Shown one piece after another: positions 1 to 10,059 of a DNA stretch of 64,000 bases. The translations under genes and the position numbers were made by a program. This DNA is from JABDMH01 sp965223215 (GTDB lineage Bacteria; Bacteroidota; Bacteroidia; Chitinophagales; Saprospiraceae), in contig CBDCVZ010000010.1 of the NCBI GenBank assembly GCA_965223215.1, positions 6,200,001 to 6,264,000 of the forward strand, read 5' to 3'. The notes below the pieces were generated by a model. It did not search any database, was not told the origin of the DNA, and saw nothing but the letters and a program-made list of their open reading frames with translations. How positions within the stretch are numbered: the first letter of the stretch is position 1; every line of letters begins with the position of its first letter.

Positions 1-1
1 G

Positions 2-703
2 CGCAAACTCGCTATAAATTTGGGGATTGGCTTGTCGGCCAAATATATTCGCTCAGATTTGCCGGGTAAATTTGCCCTCCTCGAAGATTTGCAGATCGGT
101 CATGCCTGGGCTTTTGATTTCGGATTATATTATCAGCATCCGGTGTCTTTTTTTAAGCATCGCTCCTCCTTGATGCTGGGCATGCAACTGTCAAACTTAG
201 GGCCAAAGATTAGTTATGATCATGGAGTGACAGAGAGTTTCCTTCCAGCCAGTATTCGCCTCGGTGCCGCACTAAAGACCGAAATGGCAAATAATCATAT
301 GTTAGAGTTTTTGGTTGGATTTTCAAAATTACTCGTGCCTACACCACCAATATATTCAGCGACAGGAGATAGCTTGTTCCTTCTCGGAGGAAAGGATCCC
401 GATAGACCCTTGCTAGCCGGCATCTTTGGTTCGTTTTCAGATGCTCCCAATGGTTTTAAAGAAGAATTGCAGGAGATTACCATTTCGACTGGATTGCAAT
501 ACGGTTTTCGAGATCGATTTTTCTTGCGATTGGGGTACCATTTTGAACACCGAGAGAAAAGCGACTTAGATTATTTTACAACTGGCATAGGACTGGTTTA
601 TCAGGATCTAAATATTGATTTTTCTTACTTGATACCCACAAGAATGAACCATCCTTTAGCGCACACTTTGAGAGTATCTGTTGCTTACGTATTTAATTTG
701 TAA
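2..703 (+). CDS. porV: Type IX secretion outer-membrane protein PorV, 5' end missing
   Basis: PorV is the outer-membrane beta-barrel of the type IX secretion system that takes cargo from the translocon and works with the PorU sortase. The frame is already open at base 2, so the true start lies left of the window; about 233 residues are visible. The marker is KLLVPTPP about 110 residues into the visible part, with SNLGPKISYD before it, both typical of PorV. The rest has the alternating texture of beta strands and ends ..AYVFNL, as barrel proteins do. From memory PorV is near 370-400 residues, so a third or more is missing. In many Bacteroidota porU lies immediately upstream, which would put it just outside the window (inference). 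Confidence 0.88.
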   Translation, partial: RKLAINLGIGLSAKYIRSDLPGKFALLEDLQIGHAWAFDFGLYYQHPVSFFKHRSSLMLGMQLSNLGPKISYDHGVTESFLPASIRLGAALKTEMANNHMLEFLVGFSKLLVPTPPIYSATGDSLFLLGGKDPDRPLLAGIFGSFSDAPNGFKEELQEITISTGLQYGFRDRFFLRLGYHFEHREKSDLDYFTTGIGLVYQDLNIDFSYLIPTRMNHPLAHTLRVSVAYVFNL

Positions 704-752
704 TGACTTTTGATAAATGAGAAAAGGTCGTCGATAAAACTCGATGTAGAAT

Positions 753-2966
753 ATGCAGAAAACGGTCATGAAAAAAATTGGAATTGTTCTCCCGTTCCTG
801 TGGTATCTTAGTGCACACGGATGGTCGCAACCATCGGTGGCAAGGCAATGGAATGACCTTCTTTTAGAAGCCATTCGAAATGACTTTGCGCGACCAACAG
901 TCCATGCGAGGAATTTATTTCACTGCTCGGTAGCCATGTATGATGCTTGGGCCGTTTACGATTCATTGGCTAGGCCATTTTTGCTCGGTAATCAGGTCGG
1001 ATCATTTCGCAGTGAATATGTTGAACAGTCATGGCCTGTAGATGACATCGATGGTGCCAGGGATGAAGCCATTAGTTACGCCTGCTATAGACTGCTGACA
1101 CACCGCTTCAAAAATTCTCCTGGGGGAATGGCCTCATTGGCAAGATTCGATAGCCTGATGAAAGTTTTGGATTTAGATGTGAGTGATCGTGATGCGGATT
1201 ACACAACAACTCGCCCATCTGCCTTGGGAAATTTCATTGCTGAAGAAATCATAGCCCTCGGGATACAAGATGGATCCAATGAAATCTTGGATTACAAGAA
1301 TACGCTCTATTTTCCCTTCAATGGATTTTTGACGCCAACTCTGCCGGGAACTCAGGGAATCAATGATCCCAATCGTTGGCAACCCCTGTCATTCGATTTT
1401 TTTATCGATCAAGCAGGGTTTGAAATTCTGGGAGGTATTCCTGAGTTCTTGAGTCCAGAATGGGGTGCTGTCACACCCTTTGCCCTTTCAGAAAACGACC
1501 GGCAAACATATCAAAGAGACGGGGATCCCTATTTTGTGTATCACGATCCTGGTCCGCCTGCGTTTCTCAGTGAAGACGGTGGCGGCACCTCATTTGAGTA
1601 CCAATGGGGCCACAGCTTAGTGGCCATTTGGTCTTCACATTTGGACCCAGCAGATGGTGTAATGATCGATATCTCTCCAGCAAGTATTGGAAATATTGAG
1701 TCCTATCCAACCACCTTGGAGGGGTTAAGGGGTTTTTACAAATTGGAATCAGGAGGAGATCCCAGTCGTGGTCATGTGGTTAACCCGAGTACTGGTATGC
1801 CTTATCAAGCCCAAGTAGTACCCCGGGCAGATTACGCTAGGGTTCTGGCCGAATTTTGGGCTGATGGACCTGACTCAGAGTCTCCACCAGGCCATTGGTA
1901 TACCATTTTAAACTATGTGAGCGATCATCCCCTTCTTGAAAAAAAGTGGCAGGGTGAGGGTGCAATTCTTAGTGATCTAGAATGGGACGTTAAAGCATAC
2001 TTTGCCCTAGGTGGAGCTATGCATGACGCTGCCATCGCTGCTTGGAGCATCAAAGGTTGGTATGACTATATCCGCCCCATCTCGGCCATACGATATATGG
2101 CTGAAAAAGGTCAATCGACGGATCCAGACATGCCCAATTACTCTAGGGAAGGACTGCCACTATTGGAGGGACATATTGAAATTGTCAAGGCCGGTGATTC
2201 GCTAGTTGGTGAAAATGAAGAGCACCTCAACAAAATTAAATTATTGGCTTGGCTCGGCCCCGAATCAATTCCAGATCCAAAGTCTTCAGTGGGTGGTGTT
2301 GGCTGGATACTCGCAGAAAATTGGTGGCCCTATCAAAGACCCACTTTTGTAACCCCGCCATTTGCCGGATATGTTTCAGGGCATTCCACCTTTTCGCGAG
2401 CGGCAGCGGAGATCATGACAATCATCACTGGCGACGCCTTTTTTCCAGGTGGACTGGGTGAATTTGTGGCCAAAAAAAATGAATTCTTAAAATTTGAGGA
2501 AGGTCCAAGCGTCGATATTACACTCCAATGGGCGACCTATGTAGATGCTTCGGATCAAACCAGTCTTTCGCGGATTTGGGGTGGCATTCATCCACCGGTG
2601 GATGATATGCCTGGACGGCTTATTGGAGCTAAATTGGGGAAACAAGCATTCGATCTTGCCATGACCTATTTTGATCGTGACATCACAAGTACCCTTAATT
2701 CATCCTGGGACGAAAATATTTTAGTATATCCTAATCCGATAGCAAAAGATGAGGCGATTTTTGTAAACCTCTTAGCAACCTCAAACGACCGAGTGGTGGG
2801 ATGGAGTATAAGAGACGTGAATGGAACCTTGCTAGATGAATTAAACCTTGAAGTACCCACCCGACATCTGATTATCAATCCACGAGACCTTAGAGCAGGA
2901 ATACATTTCATCACACTTCAGCTTAACTCTTCCAGGCATGTCCGTAAAGTAATCGCAGTTCAGTAA
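753..2966 (+). CDS. Secreted vanadium-dependent haloperoxidase-like protein with T9SS sorting domain
   Basis: A PAP2/vanadium-haloperoxidase superfamily protein of 737 residues. The N-terminus is a Sec signal peptide ending near HGWSQ; a second in-frame ATG at 768 is an equally good start. Vanadate/phosphate-pocket motifs are present in the expected order: WYDYIRPISAIR (about residue 435), GHSTFS (about 543) and RIWGGIHPP (about 607), supplying the Arg and His residues expected of the pocket. From about residue 650 (ILVYPNP...) a type A T9SS sorting domain follows, so export and surface attachment or release by the Por machinery is expected; porV is the gene just upstream. The family either halogenates organics with peroxide or acts as a phosphatase, and the sequence alone does not decide which. 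Confidence 0.85.
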   Translation: MQKTVMKKIGIVLPFLWYLSAHGWSQPSVARQWNDLLLEAIRNDFARPTVHARNLFHCSVAMYDAWAVYDSLARPFLLGNQVGSFRSEYVEQSWPVDDIDGARDEAISYACYRLLTHRFKNSPGGMASLARFDSLMKVLDLDVSDRDADYTTTRPSALGNFIAEEIIALGIQDGSNEILDYKNTLYFPFNGFLTPTLPGTQGINDPNRWQPLSFDFFIDQAGFEILGGIPEFLSPEWGAVTPFALSENDRQTYQRDGDPYFVYHDPGPPAFLSEDGGGTSFEYQWGHSLVAIWSSHLDPADGVMIDISPASIGNIESYPTTLEGLRGFYKLESGGDPSRGHVVNPSTGMPYQAQVVPRADYARVLAEFWADGPDSESPPGHWYTILNYVSDHPLLEKKWQGEGAILSDLEWDVKAYFALGGAMHDAAIAAWSIKGWYDYIRPISAIRYMAEKGQSTDPDMPNYSREGLPLLEGHIEIVKAGDSLVGENEEHLNKIKLLAWLGPESIPDPKSSVGGVGWILAENWWPYQRPTFVTPPFAGYVSGHSTFSRAAAEIMTIITGDAFFPGGLGEFVAKKNEFLKFEEGPSVDITLQWATYVDASDQTSLSRIWGGIHPPVDDMPGRLIGAKLGKQAFDLAMTYFDRDITSTLNSSWDENILVYPNPIAKDEAIFVNLLATSNDRVVGWSIRDVNGTLLDELNLEVPTRHLIINPRDLRAGIHFITLQLNSSRHVRKVIAVQ

Positions 2967-3061
2967 TCAGGTTTAACAACCACATAGGTATAAGATCTAG
3001 TTAATCTAAATACTCAGTTTAAGGATTTACGTATGAAGGGGTCATATGCACTGCAAAAGAT

Positions 3062-5776
3062 ATGAAGTTTCGTGTCACGATCTTTTTGAGCTTCTTTGGG
3101 ATGACCGTACCATGGGCTCAGACGGAATGGGTGGTACCGGATTCCAATGGTGTAATTTTTATGGATATCCTATCGGAAATTGAAAAATTCAATGGTCTTA
3201 AGTTTTATTATGAACCCAAGGACCTTCCCGACGGTACATGGAAAATAGAAGATAGGGCGTTTCAGCTAGCTGGAGCCAATAGATTTTTGGACAGCTTTGG
3301 ACTAACTGTGATAGATTACAATGGTTACGCTATGGCAATCGTCAATGCCGAAGACTGGAGAAAAGAGCTCACTGATCAACACCTGCAAATGCTTCGAAAA
3401 ATCAGCGAAGAACCAATCGCTTCACTCACAATCGGTAATCGTCAAAACCCCAAGTTGAAAGAGGAGCTTAATGTGACCCTCAAGGTGATCGACAGCGACA
3501 ACCAGCAACCCGTAATTGGAGTAACGGTCAGTGATATAGGCGGTCGCCAGAAATATGTAACTGATCTAAATGGAACCGTAGAACTTAAAGTTAAGTTGGG
3601 CAAACTTCTTTTACTTACGCAGCGCATTGGATATGCGGATCAAATACACAAGGTGTCTGTTTTTGATGATGGACAGATATTTTTAGAGGTTTTTGAAAAC
3701 ACCTTTACTCTGAATGAGATTGTGGTGTTGGCAAACAATAGGGATGAATTTGCCAAGTCCGTCCAATCTGGATTAGCCGAAATTTCCAAGCGTAGAATCG
3801 AGGAAGTACCATCTTTCCTTGGCGAACCAGATGCCGTCAAAAGCTTACTTGATTTACCGGGAATATCTTCCAGCGGTGAAGGAACCCCGGGGTATCACGT
3901 TAGAGGTGGAGCAGTAAATCAAAACTTGATTCTACTCGATGAAATGTTATTATTTAGTTCTACCCACCTTTTTGGCATGTTTGGAGCCATACAATCGGAG
4001 TCTTTGCAGGGTGTACAACTGTATAAGGGTTCAATGCCGGCTCAATACGGCGGTAGAAACGCCTCCACCTTGCTATTGGATCTTAAAACTGCAGCTAAAG
4101 ATGCATTTAAAGTAAATGGTGGCATTAGTCCCATTGCAACTAAATTCTCGGTGGAAGTACCTCTTATCGACAATCGTACTTCATTGCTGGTCGGTGGTCG
4201 ATCTACCTATTCCAATTGGGTCTTAGATCGGATAAATGTGCCGGAAGTAAAATCAAGTCGTGCTGCTTTTTCAGATGCTAATTTTAGACTGCATCACAAA
4301 TGGTCGGACAAATCTTCGCTCCTGATTTCTGCCTATCGGAGCATTGATGACTTTCGATTCTCAGATGAGTTCGAGTTTGATTATGGCACCGTAGGGATAT
4401 CTGCCCAATGGTTCAAGACTTTGTCTCCTAAATGGTCTACAGTGAGTACGCTGGCAATTGGGTCTTACAAATCTCGTTTGGAAAATATTCTCGATCGAGG
4501 AAGGTCAAATACGGATCAGGAAATCAAATATGCAAAGGCGAAGTCCTATACGGTTTGGCAAATGAAAGACCACCTGGAGTTAAACATGGGTCTTGAGGCT
4601 ATCCGCTATCAAATGAATCACTTGAATGAACTGCCTCACAGTTCCGGTGACCGTCAGATACAATTCAGGGGCACTTCTGATGGATTGGAAGCCAGTCTTT
4701 TTGCAGAAGGTATCTGCTCTGTTCATGACCAGTTGACCTTTTCTGGTGGTCTGCGTTTCTCCCAATACTGGCAATTTGGGCCAGGCATTCAATACTTCTA
4801 TCAAAACGAAACCTCTCCAAGCTGGTCGGAGGTCGTGGATTCGGTAGCCTTCACAAAGAATAGCAGAATGTATGGTTACAGCACCATCGAACCCAGGCTG
4901 AGCTTGCGTCTGAACCTTTCTGCCGCTCATTCGATTGTACTGAGCTATGCGCAAACAGCCCAGTACTTGCACCAGATCAGTAATCGAGATGTCCCATTAC
5001 AGACAGACCTGTGGACCCTAAGCAGCCGATATGTAAGGCCATCGCGTTCAAAAAACTGTTCTTTGTCCCATAAATTCACAACTGGAAATAGGGATTGGCA
5101 ATCGAACCTATCTTTATTTTATATGTCGATTTCGAATATTACCTTAAGTCGAGACTTTTCAGAGCTTGGCTTGACCCGACCTCTTGAAACAGAAACATTG
5201 GTGGCAAATGGTAGATCGTACGGAGTTGAAGGACAAATCAAAAAGCAATTGGGGGCTTTGATCGGCGATATTACTTACACCTATTCCCGGTCTTTACGGC
5301 GCACGCCAAACGCCAACCCATTGATCACGCTGAGTGGTGGTGATTGGTTTCCGGCAAATTATGATACACCACATCGCTTCGTGACTACCCTGATATATCG
5401 AATTAATAATCGGCATCAGTTGGCAACTCGATTTGTCTACCAATCGGGTCGACCATTGACGGGGCCGACAGGTTTTTTTGATGCCAACGATTTTGTGCGA
5501 TTACCAGTTTATAGTGAGCGTAACGCACTGCGGATTCCAGACTATCATCGGCTCGACATCACCTATACTTTAAGCCAAAAGCATAGAAGAAGAAAGAAAT
5601 GGCGCCATCATTGGAGCCTAGGCATTTATAACCTATATGGTCGGCGAAATGCCTTCTCGATTTTTTTTGAACAAAAAGTGAACTCGAATATAGAGGGGAG
5701 ACGATTGTCCGTTTTAGGAAGTGCATTTCCATATATTTCTTACAACTTTAGTTTTCAGAATAGAGGTACAGATTAG
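3062..5776 (+). CDS. TonB-dependent receptor with STN-like and carboxypeptidase-regulatory domains
   Basis: Outer-membrane receptor of 904 residues for active uptake of an unknown ligand. A signal peptide ends near PWAQ. Residues about 25-100 resemble an STN (secretin/TonB short N-terminal) domain, about 138-215 form a CarboxypepD_reg-like beta-sandwich (DNQQPVIGVTVSDIGG), the plug lies around 230-345 (VRGGAVNQNLILLDEMLL), and the remainder is barrel strands ending in ..YNFSFQN. It is not of the SusC type: the SusC signature and a SusD partner are absent. The following DUF4249 lipoprotein is a common companion of such receptors in Bacteroidota, so the two probably act together at the outer membrane. 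Ligand unknown. Confidence 0.88.
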   Translation: MKFRVTIFLSFFGMTVPWAQTEWVVPDSNGVIFMDILSEIEKFNGLKFYYEPKDLPDGTWKIEDRAFQLAGANRFLDSFGLTVIDYNGYAMAIVNAEDWRKELTDQHLQMLRKISEEPIASLTIGNRQNPKLKEELNVTLKVIDSDNQQPVIGVTVSDIGGRQKYVTDLNGTVELKVKLGKLLLLTQRIGYADQIHKVSVFDDGQIFLEVFENTFTLNEIVVLANNRDEFAKSVQSGLAEISKRRIEEVPSFLGEPDAVKSLLDLPGISSSGEGTPGYHVRGGAVNQNLILLDEMLLFSSTHLFGMFGAIQSESLQGVQLYKGSMPAQYGGRNASTLLLDLKTAAKDAFKVNGGISPIATKFSVEVPLIDNRTSLLVGGRSTYSNWVLDRINVPEVKSSRAAFSDANFRLHHKWSDKSSLLISAYRSIDDFRFSDEFEFDYGTVGISAQWFKTLSPKWSTVSTLAIGSYKSRLENILDRGRSNTDQEIKYAKAKSYTVWQMKDHLELNMGLEAIRYQMNHLNELPHSSGDRQIQFRGTSDGLEASLFAEGICSVHDQLTFSGGLRFSQYWQFGPGIQYFYQNETSPSWSEVVDSVAFTKNSRMYGYSTIEPRLSLRLNLSAAHSIVLSYAQTAQYLHQISNRDVPLQTDLWTLSSRYVRPSRSKNCSLSHKFTTGNRDWQSNLSLFYMSISNITLSRDFSELGLTRPLETETLVANGRSYGVEGQIKKQLGALIGDITYTYSRSLRRTPNANPLITLSGGDWFPANYDTPHRFVTTLIYRINNRHQLATRFVYQSGRPLTGPTGFFDANDFVRLPVYSERNALRIPDYHRLDITYTLSQKHRRRKKWRHHWSLGIYNLYGRRNAFSIFFEQKVNSNIEGRRLSVLGSAFPYISYNFSFQNRGTD

Positions 5777-5957
5777 ATAGTATGTATCAAAGCGCACTAG
5801 TTATCCACTCTTTCTTAGCCTACTTCTTTTTATTTGAACCATCTGCATGTCACTTTTGTGAGAACCGAAATAAAATTTTCTATGTACCAACGATTTTGTG
5901 CGAGGCTTCTCCCCTCAGCTGGATATTAATTTTTCAAGAAGATATATTGCTTTAGAT

Positions 5958-7043
5958 ATGTGGTATATTGGTCAGCGAACTCTTTTCATCTCTTTTTTAA
6001 CTATAATCACCTCTACGGCATGTATAGATCGGATAGATCTGGAACTGGATTCAGGGGCCACCAGATTAGCCATCAATGGGCATATTACAAACAGGATAGA
6101 ACCATACCTGATTACTATTGTGCAGCAGGGATCGTATGGGAAAGTCATTAAACAGCAAAGGCCTATTTCGAATGCAGAGGTCATTGTAGAATCTGCATCG
6201 GGAGGCAGGACCAACCTGCAAGAAACTTCTCCAGGCAATTATCTTAGTGATTCCACTAAATTTACTGGGGTGGTTGGTGAACATTATCGGCTTCGGGTAT
6301 TTTTATCGGATGGCCGAAGTTATTTATCTGCATTTGAACCTCTCTTACCAGTGCCACCAATAACTAATTTAGATTACTTTTTCTACGAGGAACAATATTT
6401 AAATGAATCGGAGATTATTTCGAGTCAAAAGAGAATTGATGTTCTAGTCAGTACACCAGTTCCTTTGAATGGGAATAATGTTTTTTTTAGTTGGGAGGTT
6501 CGGGGTGAATATGAATTTCGTGAGTTGGAGGCATTGACAGATATATTTGCTTACACGGGGGTGGGTCCCACCATGTTCACCTGCTTTGTGCAAGATAATA
6601 TTCGTCTTGGTGAAATTGTGGTACATGATGCTTCCACGAGCAGAGGTGCATTTCTCAATAGGCTTCCAATTAAGACAGTCGATGTTGATTACAAATTTGC
6701 TTTTAATTACTGCGTGCACGTTGATCAATTGTCGCTTTCTGAGCCAGCCTACCGATATTGGCAAGCAGCTTCCCAAACCTTGGATCGCAATGGTACTATA
6801 TTAGAGGAAGCGATTGGTAAATTGAGAGGAAATATTACTAGTGTAAACAATGCAGAGGAAAAAGTACATGGCTATTTTTATGCATCCGCTATCAGTATGG
6901 CCAGGTTATTTGTGCCTCGGGATTCGGTTGATCGGCCCGTATCATCGTGCATTATTCCTGATCCGGCTTTTGAAGAAGTCTGCAAAGAATGTGTAGAGAT
7001 AGAACAAAGCACCAGAAAACGGCCAGCATATTGGCCGAATTAA
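5958..7043 (+). CDS. DUF4249 family lipoprotein
   Basis: Lipoprotein of 361 residues. I chose ATG 5958 over a GTG at 5898 because it gives a clean lipoprotein signal, MWYIGQRTLF.. with lipobox STAC and Cys22. Family marks: an N-terminal beta-sandwich opening LAINGHITNR, the pattern GEHYRLRVFLSDGRSY, LLPVPPITNLD, and a C-terminal CKECVEIE..RPAYW, which matches the usual DUF4249 ending. Function is not established; the gene is usually paired with a TonB receptor, as here, so a role as receptor accessory is an inference. Its 3' end overlaps the possible long form of the next gene. Confidence 0.82.
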   Translation: MWYIGQRTLFISFLTIITSTACIDRIDLELDSGATRLAINGHITNRIEPYLITIVQQGSYGKVIKQQRPISNAEVIVESASGGRTNLQETSPGNYLSDSTKFTGVVGEHYRLRVFLSDGRSYLSAFEPLLPVPPITNLDYFFYEEQYLNESEIISSQKRIDVLVSTPVPLNGNNVFFSWEVRGEYEFRELEALTDIFAYTGVGPTMFTCFVQDNIRLGEIVVHDASTSRGAFLNRLPIKTVDVDYKFAFNYCVHVDQLSLSEPAYRYWQAASQTLDRNGTILEEAIGKLRGNITSVNNAEEKVHGYFYASAISMARLFVPRDSVDRPVSSCIIPDPAFEEVCKECVEIEQSTRKRPAYWPN

Positions 7044-8665
7044 AACAGATTAAGCAAATTGGGGAGCTTCTAAGGTATGCATGCATGCTATCCTGCTGCG
7101 TCGGACTCTTTAGCACTCCAACTTCGGCACAGTTAGACAGCACAATTTATGTGCAGTTTGACCGACCCTTTTATCTAGCCGGAGAAGAAGTCTATTTTCG
7201 CATTTACGCTCCTGGCTTAAAGAAATTCGACCATACCCTGGTTCAAATGACTCTAACGTCTCCATCCATAGATACCATTTTTAGACCATGGTATCTATTG
7301 CTGACAGAGGGTAGTGGATTTGGAAGCCTAGTACTGCCCTACGATCGCAGCTTACGCAGGTTGGTTCTTAGTGGTCAAGTTTTCGATATTACTAAGCAGA
7401 TGTTTTCAACAATTTTCTGCCATGACATTCAAGTAGTCAACCCTGAGAATGCTGGACGGATGCAACTAGAAATCATGCCTGAGCAATTGGGAGACCTAAA
7501 CGTAGACCTACATATCAAAGGTGATGCCTACCATCCCGGTGATTCATTAAACATCCAGATTACTTTGCAAGAAGTACAAGAGGAAGTTCAGGACTATGAT
7601 TTAAGTATTTCGGTTTCTTTTCAGCCTTATGTTATGGACATTATTCCTCGCAATTTTAGGATGTATCACCCTGAGGTTGTAACGGTCCCTTCTCGAAGAC
7701 TTGCATGGCAATTCGTAGCCTCTCGTCAAAGTGATGGTAGTATACTACGAAACGAAGAGGTGACCATTTTTTCACAGGACCAGGGAATTTTGCTGGAGGC
7801 CAGCACGAATGCCGAGGGAGTTTTAACCTGGAGTTTGCCCTCAGTTGATCACGAGATTCAGATTCAAGCATTCGATAGCGAATTCAAGGTTTGTCATCTT
7901 GATCCAGTCGGTCAACTTTACGAATGTATCGATCCTACTAAAAATGGGAAGCATTCCTTCGATTTATCAGAATTTGTCAGAGATCAGCATCGTAGACAAA
8001 AAATAGACTTTCTTCTCAAAAGGCAAGTGGTGTCAACCATTAATTATGAAAATGAAAAATCTTGGGTGGCTAAGCCGGATCACACTGTGGAACTGGAGGA
8101 TTACGAAGAGGTGGAGAGTTTGGCTGAGCTATGTAAATTAGTGCTCACACCTTTGAGATTCTCAATGCGTGCTGGACATGTGTCGTGGCGAATGATTAAT
8201 CCCGAATACAAACCCTTTTTTCAGGGACCCCCACTATTTATTATCGACCGTTCACTAACACAAGGTGATAGCCTTGCTACTCATATCGATATGCGACATG
8301 TGAAGAAAGTAGATTTTTATAATGGCGTGCAAAAGTTGAGGTACTTTGGAAAAAGGGGCCAAAATGGCGTTGTCTCGATCACTACACATTTATCAGGTTT
8401 ATACCGCAAGGAGGGAAAATTTTTAAGGGGTCTTGATAGGCGAACGGGTGGGATTGACCGCAATTCTCATCGACTGCAGGAGCAGCAACCTGATATAGAC
8501 CCCCTGGTCTATTGGAATCCACAGGTACGCCTTCGGGATAGGCATTCCTTAAGAACGAGTCTGAAATTGAATGATAATATCGGCAGCTATATTGTACAAG
8601 TATTAGCCACTGCAGCCGATGGTAAGATGGGTTTGGTGTCAAAGAAGATTGTGGTCCTGCCGTAA
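6989..8665 (+). CDS. Secreted macroglobulin-like (MG2) protein with plug-like motif
   Basis: 558 residues if started at ATG 6989, which overlaps the DUF4249 gene by 55 bases; a TTG at 7031 or ATG at 7085 would shorten it. All forms keep a hydrophobic stretch ending PTSAQ that looks like a signal peptide. Residues about 48-75 (IYVQFDRPFYLAGEEVYFRIY) are the MG2-like opening found in Bacteroidota alpha-2-macroglobulin-like proteins. Near residue 452 a short motif YFGKRGQNGVVSITTH resembles the end of a SusC plug (YGSRGANGV), but no barrel follows. Longer relatives with an MG2 region plus plug-like domain occur next to TonB receptors. Likely an exported partner of the two preceding gene products; exact role unknown. 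Confidence 0.6.
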   Translation: MCRDRTKHQKTASILAELKQIKQIGELLRYACMLSCCVGLFSTPTSAQLDSTIYVQFDRPFYLAGEEVYFRIYAPGLKKFDHTLVQMTLTSPSIDTIFRPWYLLLTEGSGFGSLVLPYDRSLRRLVLSGQVFDITKQMFSTIFCHDIQVVNPENAGRMQLEIMPEQLGDLNVDLHIKGDAYHPGDSLNIQITLQEVQEEVQDYDLSISVSFQPYVMDIIPRNFRMYHPEVVTVPSRRLAWQFVASRQSDGSILRNEEVTIFSQDQGILLEASTNAEGVLTWSLPSVDHEIQIQAFDSEFKVCHLDPVGQLYECIDPTKNGKHSFDLSEFVRDQHRRQKIDFLLKRQVVSTINYENEKSWVAKPDHTVELEDYEEVESLAELCKLVLTPLRFSMRAGHVSWRMINPEYKPFFQGPPLFIIDRSLTQGDSLATHIDMRHVKKVDFYNGVQKLRYFGKRGQNGVVSITTHLSGLYRKEGKFLRGLDRRTGGIDRNSHRLQEQQPDIDPLVYWNPQVRLRDRHSLRTSLKLNDNIGSYIVQVLATAADGKMGLVSKKIVVLP

Positions 8666-9072
8666 TGCAAATGTCTTGGAGGCCAGTGAAGCTAGCAGGT
8701 TTCTACCACAGGGAGATTTAGGTGAGTATTTTCTTTTTGTGACATGATTTGCTGGTGCAAGAAGCTCCAATGATAATGTTCATGGAGTGTTATTGAATGT
8801 CGTGCTTAATCAGAATTAGCTTGTACCTCAAATCTCTATTTTCACTTTTGAGCCTAAAATGTACTCCTACAGATACAATTGGTTCAATTAACCACAAATC
8901 CACTCCAAATTCTTTAACAACAACCCCTTATGATAATACTTTGATCTTTTTGCCTTGTATTTAGTTACAGGCATAAAAACGTTATCTTCGGACCTACTTC
9001 TGATTCTTTAGAAGTTCAAATAATCCAAATGGGATCTGGTCAACACCCATTATATGAAATTGTCAAATTCTT
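8666..9072. other. 407-base intergenic region before the FecR gene
   Basis: No open frame with family features on either strand, and I found no recognisable remnant of an ECF sigma factor, which normally stands here before a fecR gene. A weak box TATCTTCG at 8983-8990 resembles the Bacteroidota -7 element but has no well-placed -33 partner. The short palindrome GGTTcaattAACC near 8881 is probably chance. Confidence 0.5.
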
Positions 9073-10041
9073 GTGATAAAAGATCTATTAAGAAAATATC
9101 TAAAGGGTGAGTTGAACGAACGAGAAGTGAGCCGACTCAGTGAATTGCTATCTAAACACGAAGGTGATCAAGAGATTCAAGAGCTTTTAGAGTCGACCTG
9201 GGCAGAATTTGCAGGAGACAGATTGCCCCACGATACTCTGGATCGCATGACCTCCCAGGTTTTTACTCGGATTGGAAGGACTCAATCAAGAACTGTCACC
9301 GCGAAGCTTCAACTTTGGAAGTATGCCGCTGTTCTATTAGTTCTTATTGGAATAGGTTTATTTATATATAAGTCTGCAGACACCGGCACTGAGCTTATAG
9401 TGGTACATAGCACAGGCAATAGCGAGAATTTGCGGATTGAGCTTCCTGACCATTCCAAAGTGATCCTGAGTGCCAATTCTCGATTGAGTTATGATCAGAT
9501 TGCCATGAGATCAGGTAATCGAGAAGTGACGTTAGAGGGAGAGGCCTATTTCGAAGTTGAGAAAAAATCTGAGCATCAGACGTTTAAGGTGTCAACCAGC
9601 GATCTTACGGTTTCTGTTCATGGTACTGAGTTTAATGTTAATAGCCATTGGAATCAAACAGAAGTTATCCTGGAGGGAGGGCTTGTAAGTCTAGACTTAC
9701 ATGATGCAAGTGCACAAGAAATTAAGATGAAGCCTGGTGATTTGGTAAGCTATTCTGCACGCGAGAAGGGGAATATTCTTCGCGAGACGTTGTCCGAAAC
9801 CAGGACTCACACCTCATGGAGAGAGGGTGTCTTGATTTTCGAGAATGCACCCCTTTGGAAGGTGTTTAAGAGATTGGAGTCGACCTATGGGTTGAGAATC
9901 GAGGCCGATGAGCAAGGAATTGGAGATGAGCCAATGACAACTGCTATACCAATTGATAATCTAGATCAGGTATTGGCTATTCTCCGGGGTTTTACAAATT
10001 ATGAATACAAGCTTGCGGATGGATTATTGATTGTGAAATAG
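9073..10041 (+). CDS. FecR-family anti-sigma/signal transducer with DUF4974
   Basis: 322-residue inner-membrane FecR protein that in this family links a TonB receptor's N-terminal STN domain to an ECF sigma factor. An acidic helical N-terminus of about 80 residues (cytoplasmic anti-sigma part) is followed by one membrane segment at about 83-99 (AAVLLVLIGIGLFIY), the FecR domain at about 110-205 (LPDHSKVILSANSRLSY, VSVHGTEFNVN) and a C-terminal DUF4974 region from about 250. Start is GTG. The gene is followed 18 bases later by a SusC receptor carrying an STN domain, which fits a signalling pair. Unusually, no sigma factor gene precedes it; the nearest ECF sigma gene in the window is at 51.7 kb. 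Confidence 0.92.
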   Translation: MIKDLLRKYLKGELNEREVSRLSELLSKHEGDQEIQELLESTWAEFAGDRLPHDTLDRMTSQVFTRIGRTQSRTVTAKLQLWKYAAVLLVLIGIGLFIYKSADTGTELIVVHSTGNSENLRIELPDHSKVILSANSRLSYDQIAMRSGNREVTLEGEAYFEVEKKSEHQTFKVSTSDLTVSVHGTEFNVNSHWNQTEVILEGGLVSLDLHDASAQEIKMKPGDLVSYSAREKGNILRETLSETRTHTSWREGVLIFENAPLWKVFKRLESTYGLRIEADEQGIGDEPMTTAIPIDNLDQVLAILRGFTNYEYKLADGLLIVK

Positions 10042-10059
10042 CATGTGAATTCATGTTGT

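Noticed and set aside
4580..4972. 130-codon minus-strand frame inside the TonB receptor gene
   Set aside because: Lies wholly opposite a well-supported coding sequence; no recognisable domain.
6444..6776. 110-codon minus-strand frame inside the DUF4249 gene
   Set aside because: Shadow of the DUF4249 coding sequence, no family features.
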